A DNA stretch of 59,590 bases from Erwinia psidii (GTDB taxonomy: Bacteria > Pseudomonadota > Gammaproteobacteria > Enterobacterales > Enterobacteriaceae). Shown in pieces: positions 39,847 to 50,267 of the stretch (positions within the stretch are counted from its first letter, which is position 1; each line of letters starts with the position of its first letter). Where the stretch lies: contig NZ_RHHM01000021.1 in NCBI RefSeq assembly GCF_003846135.1, forward strand, positions 1 to 59,590, in the 5' to 3' direction. The position numbers and the translations under genes are program-made. The notes under the pieces were generated by a model, which had not been told where the DNA came from, searched no databases, and saw only the letters and a program-made list of their open reading frames with translations.

Positions 39847-40490
39847 GATTTCGCGGGCTTCAAGATGATGGTTTCAAGGGAGAAGTCAGCGCCGCCCAGC
39901 TGTTGCTGTGACTGGCGAACCTGCCCTGTGGTGGTATCAAACCAGAAGGTATTGGTCCATGATTTGCCGATCGCGGGCAGTGACACCTGTTCAAGCCAGA
40001 CACGGCAAGGGATTTTTTTACCCGCCAGATCCAACACCCGATCCTCCGCGCGCGTGAAATGCGATACCGCCGTGGCGGAGCGGAATTTTCCGGCCTCAGT
40101 CCAGCTTTGTGTACTGGTCCAGGTCGCGCCCTCTTTGATATGTAACGGATCGGACAGCGGGTCCTGTTGCATATTAGTGACACCGGACAGGTTGTCGCGA
40201 AGACCAAGCGTTTTGACTACGCGGCCATGCTGGGTAACGACCACGGACCGATCGCGAGTAATCCATTTTTGTTGACCGTTTTCATCAAAGCCCAACACTA
40301 CGAAAATGCGCTGACCGTCGTTAAGACGCAGATACATGCTGGCATAGGGAAGATTTTCGACCTGTTGACTGGTTACCTCAACATCATCTGGCCCAAGCAG
40401 AGCAAGCTCGACAGTATCGGTGAGTCCTTTTTGCGTCTGAGTACAGGCCTGCAAAAACAGGCATAAAAACAGCAGTGGTATATAGCGCAC
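39843..40490 (-). CDS. yjbF: YjbF, outer-membrane lipoprotein (GfcB family)
   Basis: The 215 residues start with a GTG at 40490, so the mature signal reads RYIPLLFLCLFLQACTQT with a lipobox (LQAC); AGGGATC lies upstream. The open frame extends 61 codons further, but that part overlaps the yjbE side and lacks a signal. The sequence matches the GfcB/YjbF family of group 4 capsule-type lipoproteins. Confidence 0.9.
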   Translation of the reverse strand: MRYIPLLFLCLFLQACTQTQKGLTDTVELALLGPDDVEVTSQQVENLPYASMYLRLNDGQRIFVVLGFDENGQQKWITRDRSVVVTQHGRVVKTLGLRDNLSGVTNMQQDPLSDPLHIKEGATWTSTQSWTEAGKFRSATAVSHFTRAEDRVLDLAGKKIPCRVWLEQVSLPAIGKSWTNTFWFDTTTGQVRQSQQQLGGADFSLETIILKPAKS

Positions 40491-40569
40491 CGGAGTGGAT
40501 CCCTGAGCAAAGTCTGACAATGTCAAAAAATAACCACACTGACGTGTGGTTATGATTAATTTACTGAAC

Positions 40570-40818
40570 TTAACGAGTTGTACCCGTGGTGGTAGTAGTG
40601 GTGGTACCAGTATTAGAACCGTTACCGCCGCTGCTTGCTGCCAGCGCCACACCAACCAGTGCGCCAAGCGCACCTACACCCACAGCAGTCGAGGTCCCGG
40701 CGGAAAGCGTTCCCGCCGTTACGCCCGCTGCACTGCCTGCCTCTTCAGGAGCGGCAAAAGCAGCAGAAGCACCCGCTAAGTACACTATGCCTGCAACAGC
40801 GCATAAGACTTTTTTCAT
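40570..40818 (-). CDS. yjbE: YjbE, small secreted Gly/Thr-rich protein
   Basis: The 82 residues consist of a signal peptide (MKKVLCAVAGIVYLAGASAAFAA), then an Ala/Gly-rich segment and a Thr-rich tail (GTTTTTTTGTTR), as in E. coli YjbE. It is the first gene of yjbEFGH. Its role is unknown; in E. coli it is strongly induced by osmotic stress through RcsB. Confidence 0.92.
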   Translation of the reverse strand: MKKVLCAVAGIVYLAGASAAFAAPEEAGSAAGVTAGTLSAGTSTAVGVGALGALVGVALAASSGGNGSNTGTTTTTTTGTTR

Positions 40819-41292
40819 AATTTCCCCTTCATTAAATGAATGGATAACTAACCTGAAAGGTTTCAGGCGCGTTCATTATAAGGCAATTAATTGACATAAT
40901 TCATCACGGCAGAATGGTTATTACCACCCAATTATTTTTGTTTTAAATAAAGCCATTTTGGTAGTTTTAAGCGTATTTATAATAAATTATGCAATGTAAT
41001 AGCATGAATTACTGTAATGCAGAGGTATCACAGTGACACACACCAATAAATGACACAGAAACCAAAATGTAATATTAATGCATTAATTACACATAAATCT
41101 AATATAACACCATGAATTATAGAGATATTAAATCGATGTCAGAGAAAAATTAACCTCATGCTATAAAAGGGGTGTTTCAGAATTATCCTGTGATAAATCT
41201 GGCGATTACAATAAATTTTAAGATTTTTCTCAGGAGTGGAAATAAGACGAATTAATCAGCCTGTCGCAATATTTGCCTGTTCTTTGCTGGAA
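40819..41292. promoter_or_regulatory. Upstream region of yjbE, with a possible RcsB box
   Basis: This very AT-rich stretch between pgi and yjbE holds no gene. TCAGAATTATCCTG at 41177-41190 matches 10 of 14 positions of the RcsB/RcsAB consensus TAAGAATATTCCTA. It lies about 360 bases upstream of yjbE, which is far for a promoter element unless the leader is long. Confidence 0.35.
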
Positions 41293-41325
41293 ACAAAAAG
41301 GGCCGCTGCTTTCGCATTCGGCCCT
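41293..41325 (-). terminator. Terminator of pgi
   Basis: AGGGCCG (41299-41305) pairs with CGGCCCT (41319-41325). On the minus strand TTTTTGTTT follows, 34 bases past the pgi stop. Confidence 0.88.
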
Positions 41326-41358
41326 GTAAAAATACCTTAAATGGCGATTAACAAAAGA

Positions 41359-43586
<2,228 letters not shown>

Positions 43587-43868
43587 CTAGTCGCCTAGTT
43601 GCGCATCCCTGATGCGCAAGCCAGAAGAGGTGCGTCGCCCAGGCAGTGTGTTGGAGGAACCGAATCCGCAGAAAACACATGATGGGGTGCGACGCCGAGG
43701 TACAAACCACGCGGGTGGAGAGTATCGGCTACAGAGGCTGAATCCTCTGGGTTGTCACCAGGATCGTCCGACTGTCGGGCAATCCACACCTGATTCACCA
43801 GCGTCGCAGCCCTGAGCTGCCGCAACCGGTCATCAGGTCAACAAGGTGGGGCGCTTCTGGGTGACTCG
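43587..43868 (+). ncRNA. Lysine riboswitch (L box) of lysC
   Basis: The conserved core AGCCAGAAGAGGTGCGTCGC, GGTGCGACGCCGAGG, and CGGCTACAGAGGCTGAATCC, followed by CTGGGTTGTCACCAG, is the lysine aptamer. The outer P1 helix can form between CTAGTCGCC (43587-43595) and GGTGACTCG (43860-43868), with one mismatch. The following ~80 bases up to the GAGG at 43945 form the expression platform, which in E. coli controls both translation and RNA decay. Lysine binding should shut off lysC. Confidence 0.95.
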
Positions 43869-43959
43869 TAGTAAAACCCTTTTCTACGTCTACCCCGTTT
43901 CTGCTCTTTCCTTGTGCCAAGGCTGATGGAATCTAACCTGACACGAGGTATGTCAAGAC

Positions 43960-45315
43960 ATGTCCCAATCTTCATTAATCGTGGCGAAATTTGGCGGCAC
44001 CAGCGTTGCCGACTTTGCCGCGATGAATCGCAGTGCTGATGTGGTGTTGCGCGATCCTAATGTTCGTCTGGTGGTGCTTTCTGCCTCCGCTGGCGTCACT
44101 AATTTACTGGTTTCCCTGGCTGATGGTCAGGAACAGGAACAGCGCGCTTATCTGTTGGATGAGATCCGCCGTATTCAGTACGCCATCATCGACCAGTTAA
44201 CTCAGCCAGCGGTGATCCGTGAAGAGATAGATCGCCTGCTGGAAAATATCACCATGCTGTCTGAAGCGGCGGCGTTGGCCACCTCCAACGCGCTGACGGA
44301 CGAACTGGTCAGCCACGGTGAATTAATGTCCAGCCTGCTGTTTGTAGAAGTTTTGCGCCAGCGTAAGGTGGCTGCCGGCTGGTTTGATGTCCGTAAGGTC
44401 ATGCGCACCAGCGACCGGTTTGGTCGCGCCGAACCCGACGTGCTGCTGCTGGCGGAACTGGCGGAGTCGCAGCTGGCTTCACGTCTGTCGGAAGCGTTGA
44501 TTGTTACTCAAGGCTTTATTGGCAGCGAGGCGAAAGGCCGAACCACCACGTTAGGCCGTGGCGGCAGCGATTATACCGCCGCACTGCTTGGTGAAGCGCT
44601 TCACGCCAGCCGTATCGACATCTGGACCGATGTGGCCGGGATTTACACTACCGACCCCCGCGTCGTGCCTGCCGCGAAACGCATTGATGAAATCACCTTT
44701 GAAGAAGCCGCCGAAATGGCAACCTTTGGTGCCAAAGTGTTGCATCCTGCGACACTGTTGCCTGCCGTTCGCTGCAATATTCCGGTTTTTGTCGGCTCCA
44801 GTAAAGATCCCGCCGCGGGTGGCACCCGTGTCTGTAATCAGATGCAAAATCCGCCGCTGTTTCGGGCGCTGGCTCTGCGTCGCAAGCAAACTCTGCTGAC
44901 GCTGCACAGCCTGAATATGCTGCACGCCCGTGGCTTTCTGGTTGAAGTGTTCGATATTCTGGCACGCCATAATATTTCTGTGGATCTGATCACCACTTCA
45001 GAGGTCAGCGTCGCGTTAACGCTGGATACCACTGGCTCCACTTCAACCGGCGAAAGCCTGCTAACCCAGGCGCTGCTAACCGAACTCTCTTCCTTGTGCC
45101 GGGTAGAGGTGGAAGATAATCTGGCGCTGATCGCCATTATCGGTAACAACCTCTCCAAAGCCTGTGGCGTGGGCAAAGAAGTGTTTGGCGTGCTGGAACC
45201 CTTCAATCTGCGGCTGATTTGCTATGGTGCCAGCAGTTATAATCTGTGCTTTCTGGTGCCGGGCAATGATGCCGAGCAGGTAGTGCAGACACTGCATCAT
45301 AATTTATTTGAATAA
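43960..45315 (+). CDS. lysC: Lysine-sensitive aspartokinase III
   Basis: It phosphorylates aspartate, the entry to lysine, threonine and methionine synthesis, and is feedback-inhibited by lysine. The 451 residues comprise an amino-acid kinase domain (SLIVAKFGGTSVADFAAMNR, GRGGSDYTAALL, DVAGIYTTDPR) and two C-terminal ACT domains from about residue 300. The start at 43960 has GAGG 11 bases upstream, a long spacing; an out-of-frame ATG lies in between at 43950. It is preceded by the lysine riboswitch. Confidence 0.97.
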   Translation: MSQSSLIVAKFGGTSVADFAAMNRSADVVLRDPNVRLVVLSASAGVTNLLVSLADGQEQEQRAYLLDEIRRIQYAIIDQLTQPAVIREEIDRLLENITMLSEAAALATSNALTDELVSHGELMSSLLFVEVLRQRKVAAGWFDVRKVMRTSDRFGRAEPDVLLLAELAESQLASRLSEALIVTQGFIGSEAKGRTTTLGRGGSDYTAALLGEALHASRIDIWTDVAGIYTTDPRVVPAAKRIDEITFEEAAEMATFGAKVLHPATLLPAVRCNIPVFVGSSKDPAAGGTRVCNQMQNPPLFRALALRRKQTLLTLHSLNMLHARGFLVEVFDILARHNISVDLITTSEVSVALTLDTTGSTSTGESLLTQALLTELSSLCRVEVEDNLALIAIIGNNLSKACGVGKEVFGVLEPFNLRLICYGASSYNLCFLVPGNDAEQVVQTLHHNLFE

Positions 45316-45331
45316 CGCTAAAAATTATTCC

Positions 45332-45358
45332 AACCGGGCGTGGCCCGGTTTTTTTTAT
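45332..45358 (+). terminator. Terminator of lysC
   Basis: AACCGGGC-GTG-GCCCGGTT is a perfect 8-bp stem followed by a long T-run (TTTTTTATTT), 16 bases after the stop. Confidence 0.95.
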
Positions 45359-45559
45359 TTATTATGCCGCATCAGTCCTTCTGCTCCTGATTATTTTAAT
45401 TCAAAAAGATACCAATCTTTTTAATAAAAAAATTCGCGCTCACAGCGAATAAATCTTAATAAAAAAAACGCTGCTTTTATCGTATTAAGCTTGAACCATT
45501 ACATTGAATTACAGCCTGTAGTGATAATTACGGGTTTAATAATAAAAATGGTGAGACTC

Positions 45560-46255
45560 ATGATAAAAAAAATGCTGGCGGAATTTACAGGAACCTTTGC
45601 TCTGGTGCTGGGTGGTTGTGGCAGTGCTGTACTGGCGGCGGCCTTTCCTCAACTGGGAATTGGTTTTGTCGGGGTGGCACTGGCATTTGGGCTGAGTGTA
45701 TTAACGATGGCTTATGCCGTTGGTCATATTTCGGGTGGGCATTTTAATCCGGCGGTGACGCTGGGGCTGTGGGCCGGTGGCCGTTTCCCCGCGTCGCAGA
45801 TCCCAGGCTATGTGACGTCCCAGCTGCTCGGTGGTGTTGCTGCCGCAGGCATACTTTATGTAATTGCCAGCGGCCATGCCGGGTTCGATGCAGCGGCCAG
45901 CGGCTTTGCAGCAAATGGCTATGGTCAGCATTCACCGGGCGGTTTCTCGCTGCGTTCTGCCATAGTGACCGAAGTTGTGCTGACCGCCATATTCCTGATT
46001 GTTATTCACGGCACCACGGATCAACGCGCGGCAGCGGGGTTTGCGCCCATTGCCATTGGCCTGGCGCTGACGCTCATTCATCTGATTAGCATCCCGGTGA
46101 CCAACACCTCGGTCAACCCGGCGCGTAGCACTGCCGTAGCCATCTTCCAGGGTGGCTGGGCGCTGGATCAGCTGTGGATGTTCTGGTTAATGCCCCTCAT
46201 CGGTGGCGTCGTGGGCGGGCTGATTTATCGCACACTATTTGAAACCAGGGAGTAA
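45560..46255 (+). CDS. aqpZ: Aquaporin Z
   Basis: This tetrameric inner-membrane water channel has six helices and the two NPA loops HFNPAVTLG and NTSVNPARS. Start at 45560 ([20 protein letters not shown]) gives 231 residues, the E. coli length; the open frame begins earlier but lacks a fitting N-terminus. GGTGAG precedes the start. It is not next to lysC in E. coli. Confidence 0.96.
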   Translation: MIKKMLAEFTGTFALVLGGCGSAVLAAAFPQLGIGFVGVALAFGLSVLTMAYAVGHISGGHFNPAVTLGLWAGGRFPASQIPGYVTSQLLGGVAAAGILYVIASGHAGFDAAASGFAANGYGQHSPGGFSLRSAIVTEVVLTAIFLIVIHGTTDQRAAAGFAPIAIGLALTLIHLISIPVTNTSVNPARSTAVAIFQGGWALDQLWMFWLMPLIGGVVGGLIYRTLFETRE

Positions 46256-46263
46256 CCCCTCTC

Positions 46264-46292
46264 AGAGCGGGTTACGCCTTAACCCGCTCTTG
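46264..46292 (+). terminator. Terminator of aqpZ
   Basis: AGAGCGGGTT-ACGCCTT-AACCCGCTCT is a perfect 10-bp stem, 8 bases after the stop, with a weak TTGTTATT tail. Confidence 0.85.
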
Positions 46293-46373
46293 TTATTCCC
46301 TCTTTTTTCGTCACGTTTTGATACTCAACGACCCGGATCTGTGATCGCTTTGCATTCCGCACGACGGGCGATA

Positions 46374-46392
46374 TCACTCAGACACTGAGTGA
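46374..46392. repeat. Short perfect palindrome upstream of the lipase effector gene
   Basis: TCACTCAG-ACA-CTGAGTGA is an 8-bp inverted repeat in the otherwise featureless stretch 46293-46620. It could be an operator or chance. Confidence 0.4.
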
Positions 46393-46620
46393 GGAAGAGG
46401 GGCAGGATAAGAGTCTTTGCACTCAGCGATTTCACATATTGTGAACGGTATTTTCCGGGTTCGCCAGCCAGCTATTCTCAGGGTGAAGGCGACCGGTTCA
46501 GCAGAGTCACTCCCCACACCTGGCAGAATCCGTCGTTTCTTTGTCCTGCAACAATGACGTTAAATATCGCGTGGTTACGATGGCATATGATTTACACATA
46601 AAAATGTGCAGGGAATCAGC

Positions 46621-48681
46621 ATGGAAATTATTGGCGACAACACCTGTATTACCAGCATCAGGCCCAAAAGTAAGGTCGTTTACTGTCGTGGTGAGCCGCA
46701 TAAATACTGGCTTGAACTTCAGTTCGTGGATGAGAACAACCACCCGGTTACCGGGCTGAATGTTCAGCTGGAATACCATCCGCTGGCCTCTGCGAAGGAG
46801 GTGGCCATCGCTCACCGTCGTGGCTATGACTACGATCCCACGCCGCCGCCTAATCCGCCCACCGGAGTGACCGACAGCCAGGGGCTGGTCCGCTTTGATG
46901 ACCTGTACTGGATTACGGTTGATGTGAAGGTTGACGGCCAGCAACTGGCCGATGGGATGGAACAGCGGCCGTTGGGACTCCGGCGCAACCCGAACAGCCA
47001 GCCGGTGACCAATAATATATTCAGACCGGAAACCCGCGATCCGTCATGGCGCACTGACGTGCAGGAGAAAGCTGAGGCCAGCGGGTATACGCATCACTAT
47101 GTCACTATCGGGGAACTGTGTGACCGACTGCCACATATTGAGGGCTGGGATGCACCTGAGCCACCGAAATTCCATTTCCCGCCGGGAAAATCGCTGAAAG
47201 GCACGGAGATAGCACGTGAGGCGCTGGAGCAGCGGCATATGATTGAGATCTGCCCGTTCCGGGCATGGGTGCTGGCCCTGCACGACACAAAAGACTATGA
47301 CCTCGCTAATGCGCTTAACCTTGGCATCATGGCCGATCTTGTGTATGCCGCTGAAACGAAGAACCCGACCATCGATTATTTTTTCCGGCAGAAGTGTCTG
47401 GACCTGTCCTGCATCCCTCAGTTTGCCGAGTTCCCGTCTTACTTTCACACGCTGGCAGTGGACGTCCCTTTCCGCGAGCGCTATCAGCCTCCGGTGTATA
47501 TGAACACTGGTGCGGGGGATGCGGGGGAAGGTGATACCCGCCTGTTTACGGTGGAGTGTGCCGCACACGTGCTGGTTGCCTGGTGCGGAACCGACAGTCT
47601 GCTGAATGTCCTGACCGATTTATCCTTTGCGCCGAAGCGGTGTCTACCGGAACTGGCCGGGGCGGGAAGCGTTCACGGCGGCTTCCTGGAAGCTTATCAG
47701 CTGGCGAAGCGGAAGTTTGAAAACGAATTTAATGATGTAAAAGCAGTAATAAAAAAGCACAAGCCCTTATTTATTTGCGGCCACAGTCTGGGCGGGGCAC
47801 TGGCGCTGCTGTACGCCGCCGAGATGAAAGCCAGCCTGCCGGTACTGTACACCTACGGGATGCCGCGTACCTTCACCCGCGCGGCGATAGCATTACTGGA
47901 CGGCATCACGCATTACCGGCACGTCAATGACAACGACACCATCACGCAGATCCCACCGGATGCAGACCTCGATAATGCGTTCTATAAAACATGGGGGCCG
48001 CTGGGCACCAAGCTGGGGTTCGACTGGTCACTGACTACGGCAGCCGGATTCAGCGTGGCGGTTCGGGATCTGACGTATCAGTCGGCGGGGCTTACGGAGA
48101 AAAATGATCCGTACTGGCACCACGGCAATACGGTGATATTCTTCCAGGCGCAGCAGTGCGCGATGCGGGCCGCCAGTCCGTACCAGAAAAGCCTGGTTGA
48201 CGGGCAGGCCTACACCCGGCATTTTGTGGCCATCAAGCTTTATGTGGTGCCCTCCCTGAATGAGGAATGCCTGAAATCCACCGGTAAGCATCAGGCGGCG
48301 TTTATCGAGTGTCTGGATCCGGCCAGCCTGAAAAAGACCTTTCCGCAGAATACCAACCCGACGCTGAACGGCATCGGAACCGATCCCCGCAGCCACTCAA
48401 TGGCGCACCGCTATCTGCCGTATATCCACAATCAGGTACTGGAACTGGCCGATCCGGCGCAGGATATGAGCAGAAAAGTGATGCGGGAGAGATTCCGGGA
48501 CGAGGTGGAGAAAAGTGCACCCGGCAGCAATTCGAATGAGGTCGGGCGTAACCGCGAGTTCCTTGCGCTTCAGGATATGCTGTCGGTGGCGCTGAGCCGG
48601 ACACGGGCTGAGGAGACCGGAAAAAATGCCCTGCTGCGTTTTGCGGAGGTAACGGATGAAGACGTTGAATTTTCTCAGTAG
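46621..48681 (+). CDS. Class 3 lipase-domain effector, probable type VI secretion phospholipase
   Basis: The 686 residues comprise an N-terminal beta-rich domain (1 to about 150, PHKYWLELQFVDENNHPVTG) and a lipase class 3 alpha/beta-hydrolase domain with nucleophile S389 in ICGHSLGGALALLYAAEM; the family's Asp and His follow, probably in the RHVNDNDTITQIPP region and beyond. No signal peptide is visible. Start at 46621 has AGGGA at the right distance. The last 26 bases overlap the next gene, a lipoprotein, which is the arrangement of phospholipase effector (Tle) and periplasmic immunity (Tli) pairs. No vgrG, hcp or PAAR gene is in the window, so delivery by type VI secretion is inferred from family resemblance. 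Confidence 0.82.
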   Translation: MEIIGDNTCITSIRPKSKVVYCRGEPHKYWLELQFVDENNHPVTGLNVQLEYHPLASAKEVAIAHRRGYDYDPTPPPNPPTGVTDSQGLVRFDDLYWITVDVKVDGQQLADGMEQRPLGLRRNPNSQPVTNNIFRPETRDPSWRTDVQEKAEASGYTHHYVTIGELCDRLPHIEGWDAPEPPKFHFPPGKSLKGTEIAREALEQRHMIEICPFRAWVLALHDTKDYDLANALNLGIMADLVYAAETKNPTIDYFFRQKCLDLSCIPQFAEFPSYFHTLAVDVPFRERYQPPVYMNTGAGDAGEGDTRLFTVECAAHVLVAWCGTDSLLNVLTDLSFAPKRCLPELAGAGSVHGGFLEAYQLAKRKFENEFNDVKAVIKKHKPLFICGHSLGGALALLYAAEMKASLPVLYTYGMPRTFTRAAIALLDGITHYRHVNDNDTITQIPPDADLDNAFYKTWGPLGTKLGFDWSLTTAAGFSVAVRDLTYQSAGLTEKNDPYWHHGNTVIFFQAQQCAMRAASPYQKSLVDGQAYTRHFVAIKLYVVPSLNEECLKSTGKHQAAFIECLDPASLKKTFPQNTNPTLNGIGTDPRSHSMAHRYLPYIHNQVLELADPAQDMSRKVMRERFRDEVEKSAPGSNSNEVGRNREFLALQDMLSVALSRTRAEETGKNALLRFAEVTDEDVEFSQ

Positions 48682-49429
48682 AACTGCCGTTGTTATGTCA
48701 GCAGTGACGCTGCTTTCCGGCTGTGATAACCGTCCTGACAAGACACTTTTCCCCCCGGCGGGTACAAAGTGGGTGGACGTCACTTTCCGGGTGCCGGAGG
48801 GTATTACACTGCAGCCTGCCGAGCTGTTGTACCGCTCGGCACAGTGCAAATCTGTCCGCTATAACTCAAGCAATGAACCGCATGATATTCCGGGTTATAA
48901 CGATATTGAGCGGCCATTCAGTTCGCAGAACGGCAGCAATATTAGACGTCTGCGGGTTGCAGTGGATGGCGGTGGCCCGTGCCAGTGGCAGCTGAACTCG
49001 CTGATGGTGAGCTTCAGGATTGCGGACGATGTTCCTCTGGTGAAGGGGAAAAAGGTTATCGATACCAGTTATATTTTCGATTTTGGAGACTACGGCCTCA
49101 GTGACGGTTACGGGACTGGAAGGGCAAAGGACGTCAGTGGGAGTTTGGACTTAAAGACAGACTTTTTCCCAGTCATAACAAAATTCACTGATAACGATGT
49201 TAGTATGAAGTTTTTCGGCGGTGATACCGCCACTGAAAAGTGGCGCAGGCGTTTTCGGATTGATGATACTAAAAGTATATCCATTGAACCGATTGTTCAT
49301 CTTTCCAGGGTTGTGACCCTGGAACCACCAGTTCAAACTGATAATTGGACAGCAATATATCCCGATCATAGTCGTTCGGAAATTCCTCGCATCAATCCAG
49401 ATTATGAAAAATTACTGTCGATGAAATGA
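48656..49429 (+). CDS. Lipoprotein, probable immunity protein to the lipase
   Basis: The 257 residues start with a lipoprotein signal MKTLNFLSRTAVVMSAVTLLSGC (lipobox LSGC), which places it in the periplasm on a membrane. The body is beta-rich (WVDVTFRVPEGITLQPAELL, CQWQLNSLMVSF) and I do not recognise a domain beyond resemblance to small T6SS-associated lipoproteins. It overlaps the lipase gene by 26 bases, so the two are co-translated. Periplasmic immunity fits a phospholipase that acts on the membrane from the periplasm. A terminator follows. Confidence 0.75.
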   Translation: MKTLNFLSRTAVVMSAVTLLSGCDNRPDKTLFPPAGTKWVDVTFRVPEGITLQPAELLYRSAQCKSVRYNSSNEPHDIPGYNDIERPFSSQNGSNIRRLRVAVDGGGPCQWQLNSLMVSFRIADDVPLVKGKKVIDTSYIFDFGDYGLSDGYGTGRAKDVSGSLDLKTDFFPVITKFTDNDVSMKFFGGDTATEKWRRRFRIDDTKSISIEPIVHLSRVVTLEPPVQTDNWTAIYPDHSRSEIPRINPDYEKLLSMK

Positions 49430-49446
49430 TGATGCATTTTTTATCT

Positions 49447-49474
49447 AAAAGGATCGTCTTGAGATCCTTTTTTT
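49447..49474 (+). terminator. Terminator of the lipase/immunity unit
   Basis: AAAAGGATC-GTCTTGA-GATCCTTTT is a perfect 9-bp stem followed by TTT, 17 bases after the stop. It differs by one loop base from the terminator-like hairpin near the ColE1/pMB1 plasmid origin as I recall it. Confidence 0.93.
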
Positions 49475-49520
49475 ACGCCTTCAGTCTCCCGAACCCGCTC
49501 GTTTTGTAAAATGTCGCATT

Positions 49521-50227
49521 TTGCAGTTTCGCTCCCACAGGGCCTGTCCGGTGATGCCGCTGGCCGCCAGGGAACTGGCTAAACTGTCTCATATGCCGCC
49601 AGACCTTGCCGCCGGAATGATTCTGCTGGCCAGCTGTACCGCCTCAAATATGATGATCTATCTGGCTAAAGGCGACGTCGCTCTGTCAGTGACCCTCTCT
49701 TCTGTCCCGGCGCTGGTCGGCGTTTTCGCCACACCACTGCTGACCAAACTGTAGGTCAATACCCATATTCAGGTCGATGTGGTGAGCATTGTGAAAATTG
49801 TGGTGGTGCCAATCGGTATCGGCCTGATTGTGCAGCACACCCTGAACGGACTGGTGAAACGCGTGGAGCCTTACCTGCCCGCTTTTTCAATGGTCTGTAT
49901 TCTGCTGTCATCAGCGCGGTGGTTGCAGGCAGCCAGAGCTTTATCGGTTCGGTCGGGCTGATGGTGATGGTGGCCGTGATGCTGCACAACGCCATCGGGC
50001 TGCCTGATGGCTACCGGGGCGGCAAACGCTTTGGCTTTGACGAGTCAACCTGCCGAACACTGGCGCTGGAAGTGGGTATGCAAAACTCCGCTCTGGCGGC
50101 GCTGCCGGTCAAACTGTATTTCTCACCGCTGGCGGCGCTGCCGGGCGCACTGTTCTCAGTCTGGCATAACCTTTCCGGTTCCCTGCTCGCAGGCTACTGG
50201 TCAGGTAAAACGGTCGATAAAAAGTAA
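49521..50227 (+). pseudogene. Broken bile acid:sodium symporter (BASS) family gene
   Basis: Three pieces of one protein are visible. [36 protein letters not shown] ends at an in-frame TAG (49752). [20 protein letters not shown] continues in the same frame. After a frameshift near 49905, a third piece reads [20 protein letters not shown] through [15 protein letters not shown]. These are helices 4 to 10 of BASS-family transporters; the N-terminal helices are missing. The gene is therefore dead by truncation, stop and frameshift. Confidence 0.85.
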
Positions 50228-50267
50228 TCTGCCGACGCTCCCCTGCCTGCCATGAGGTGAGCCATCT

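Noticed and set aside
46507..46944. Minus-strand frame of 145 codons overlapping the start of the lipase gene
   Set aside because: Antisense to the lipase N-terminus, without ribosome site or family features.
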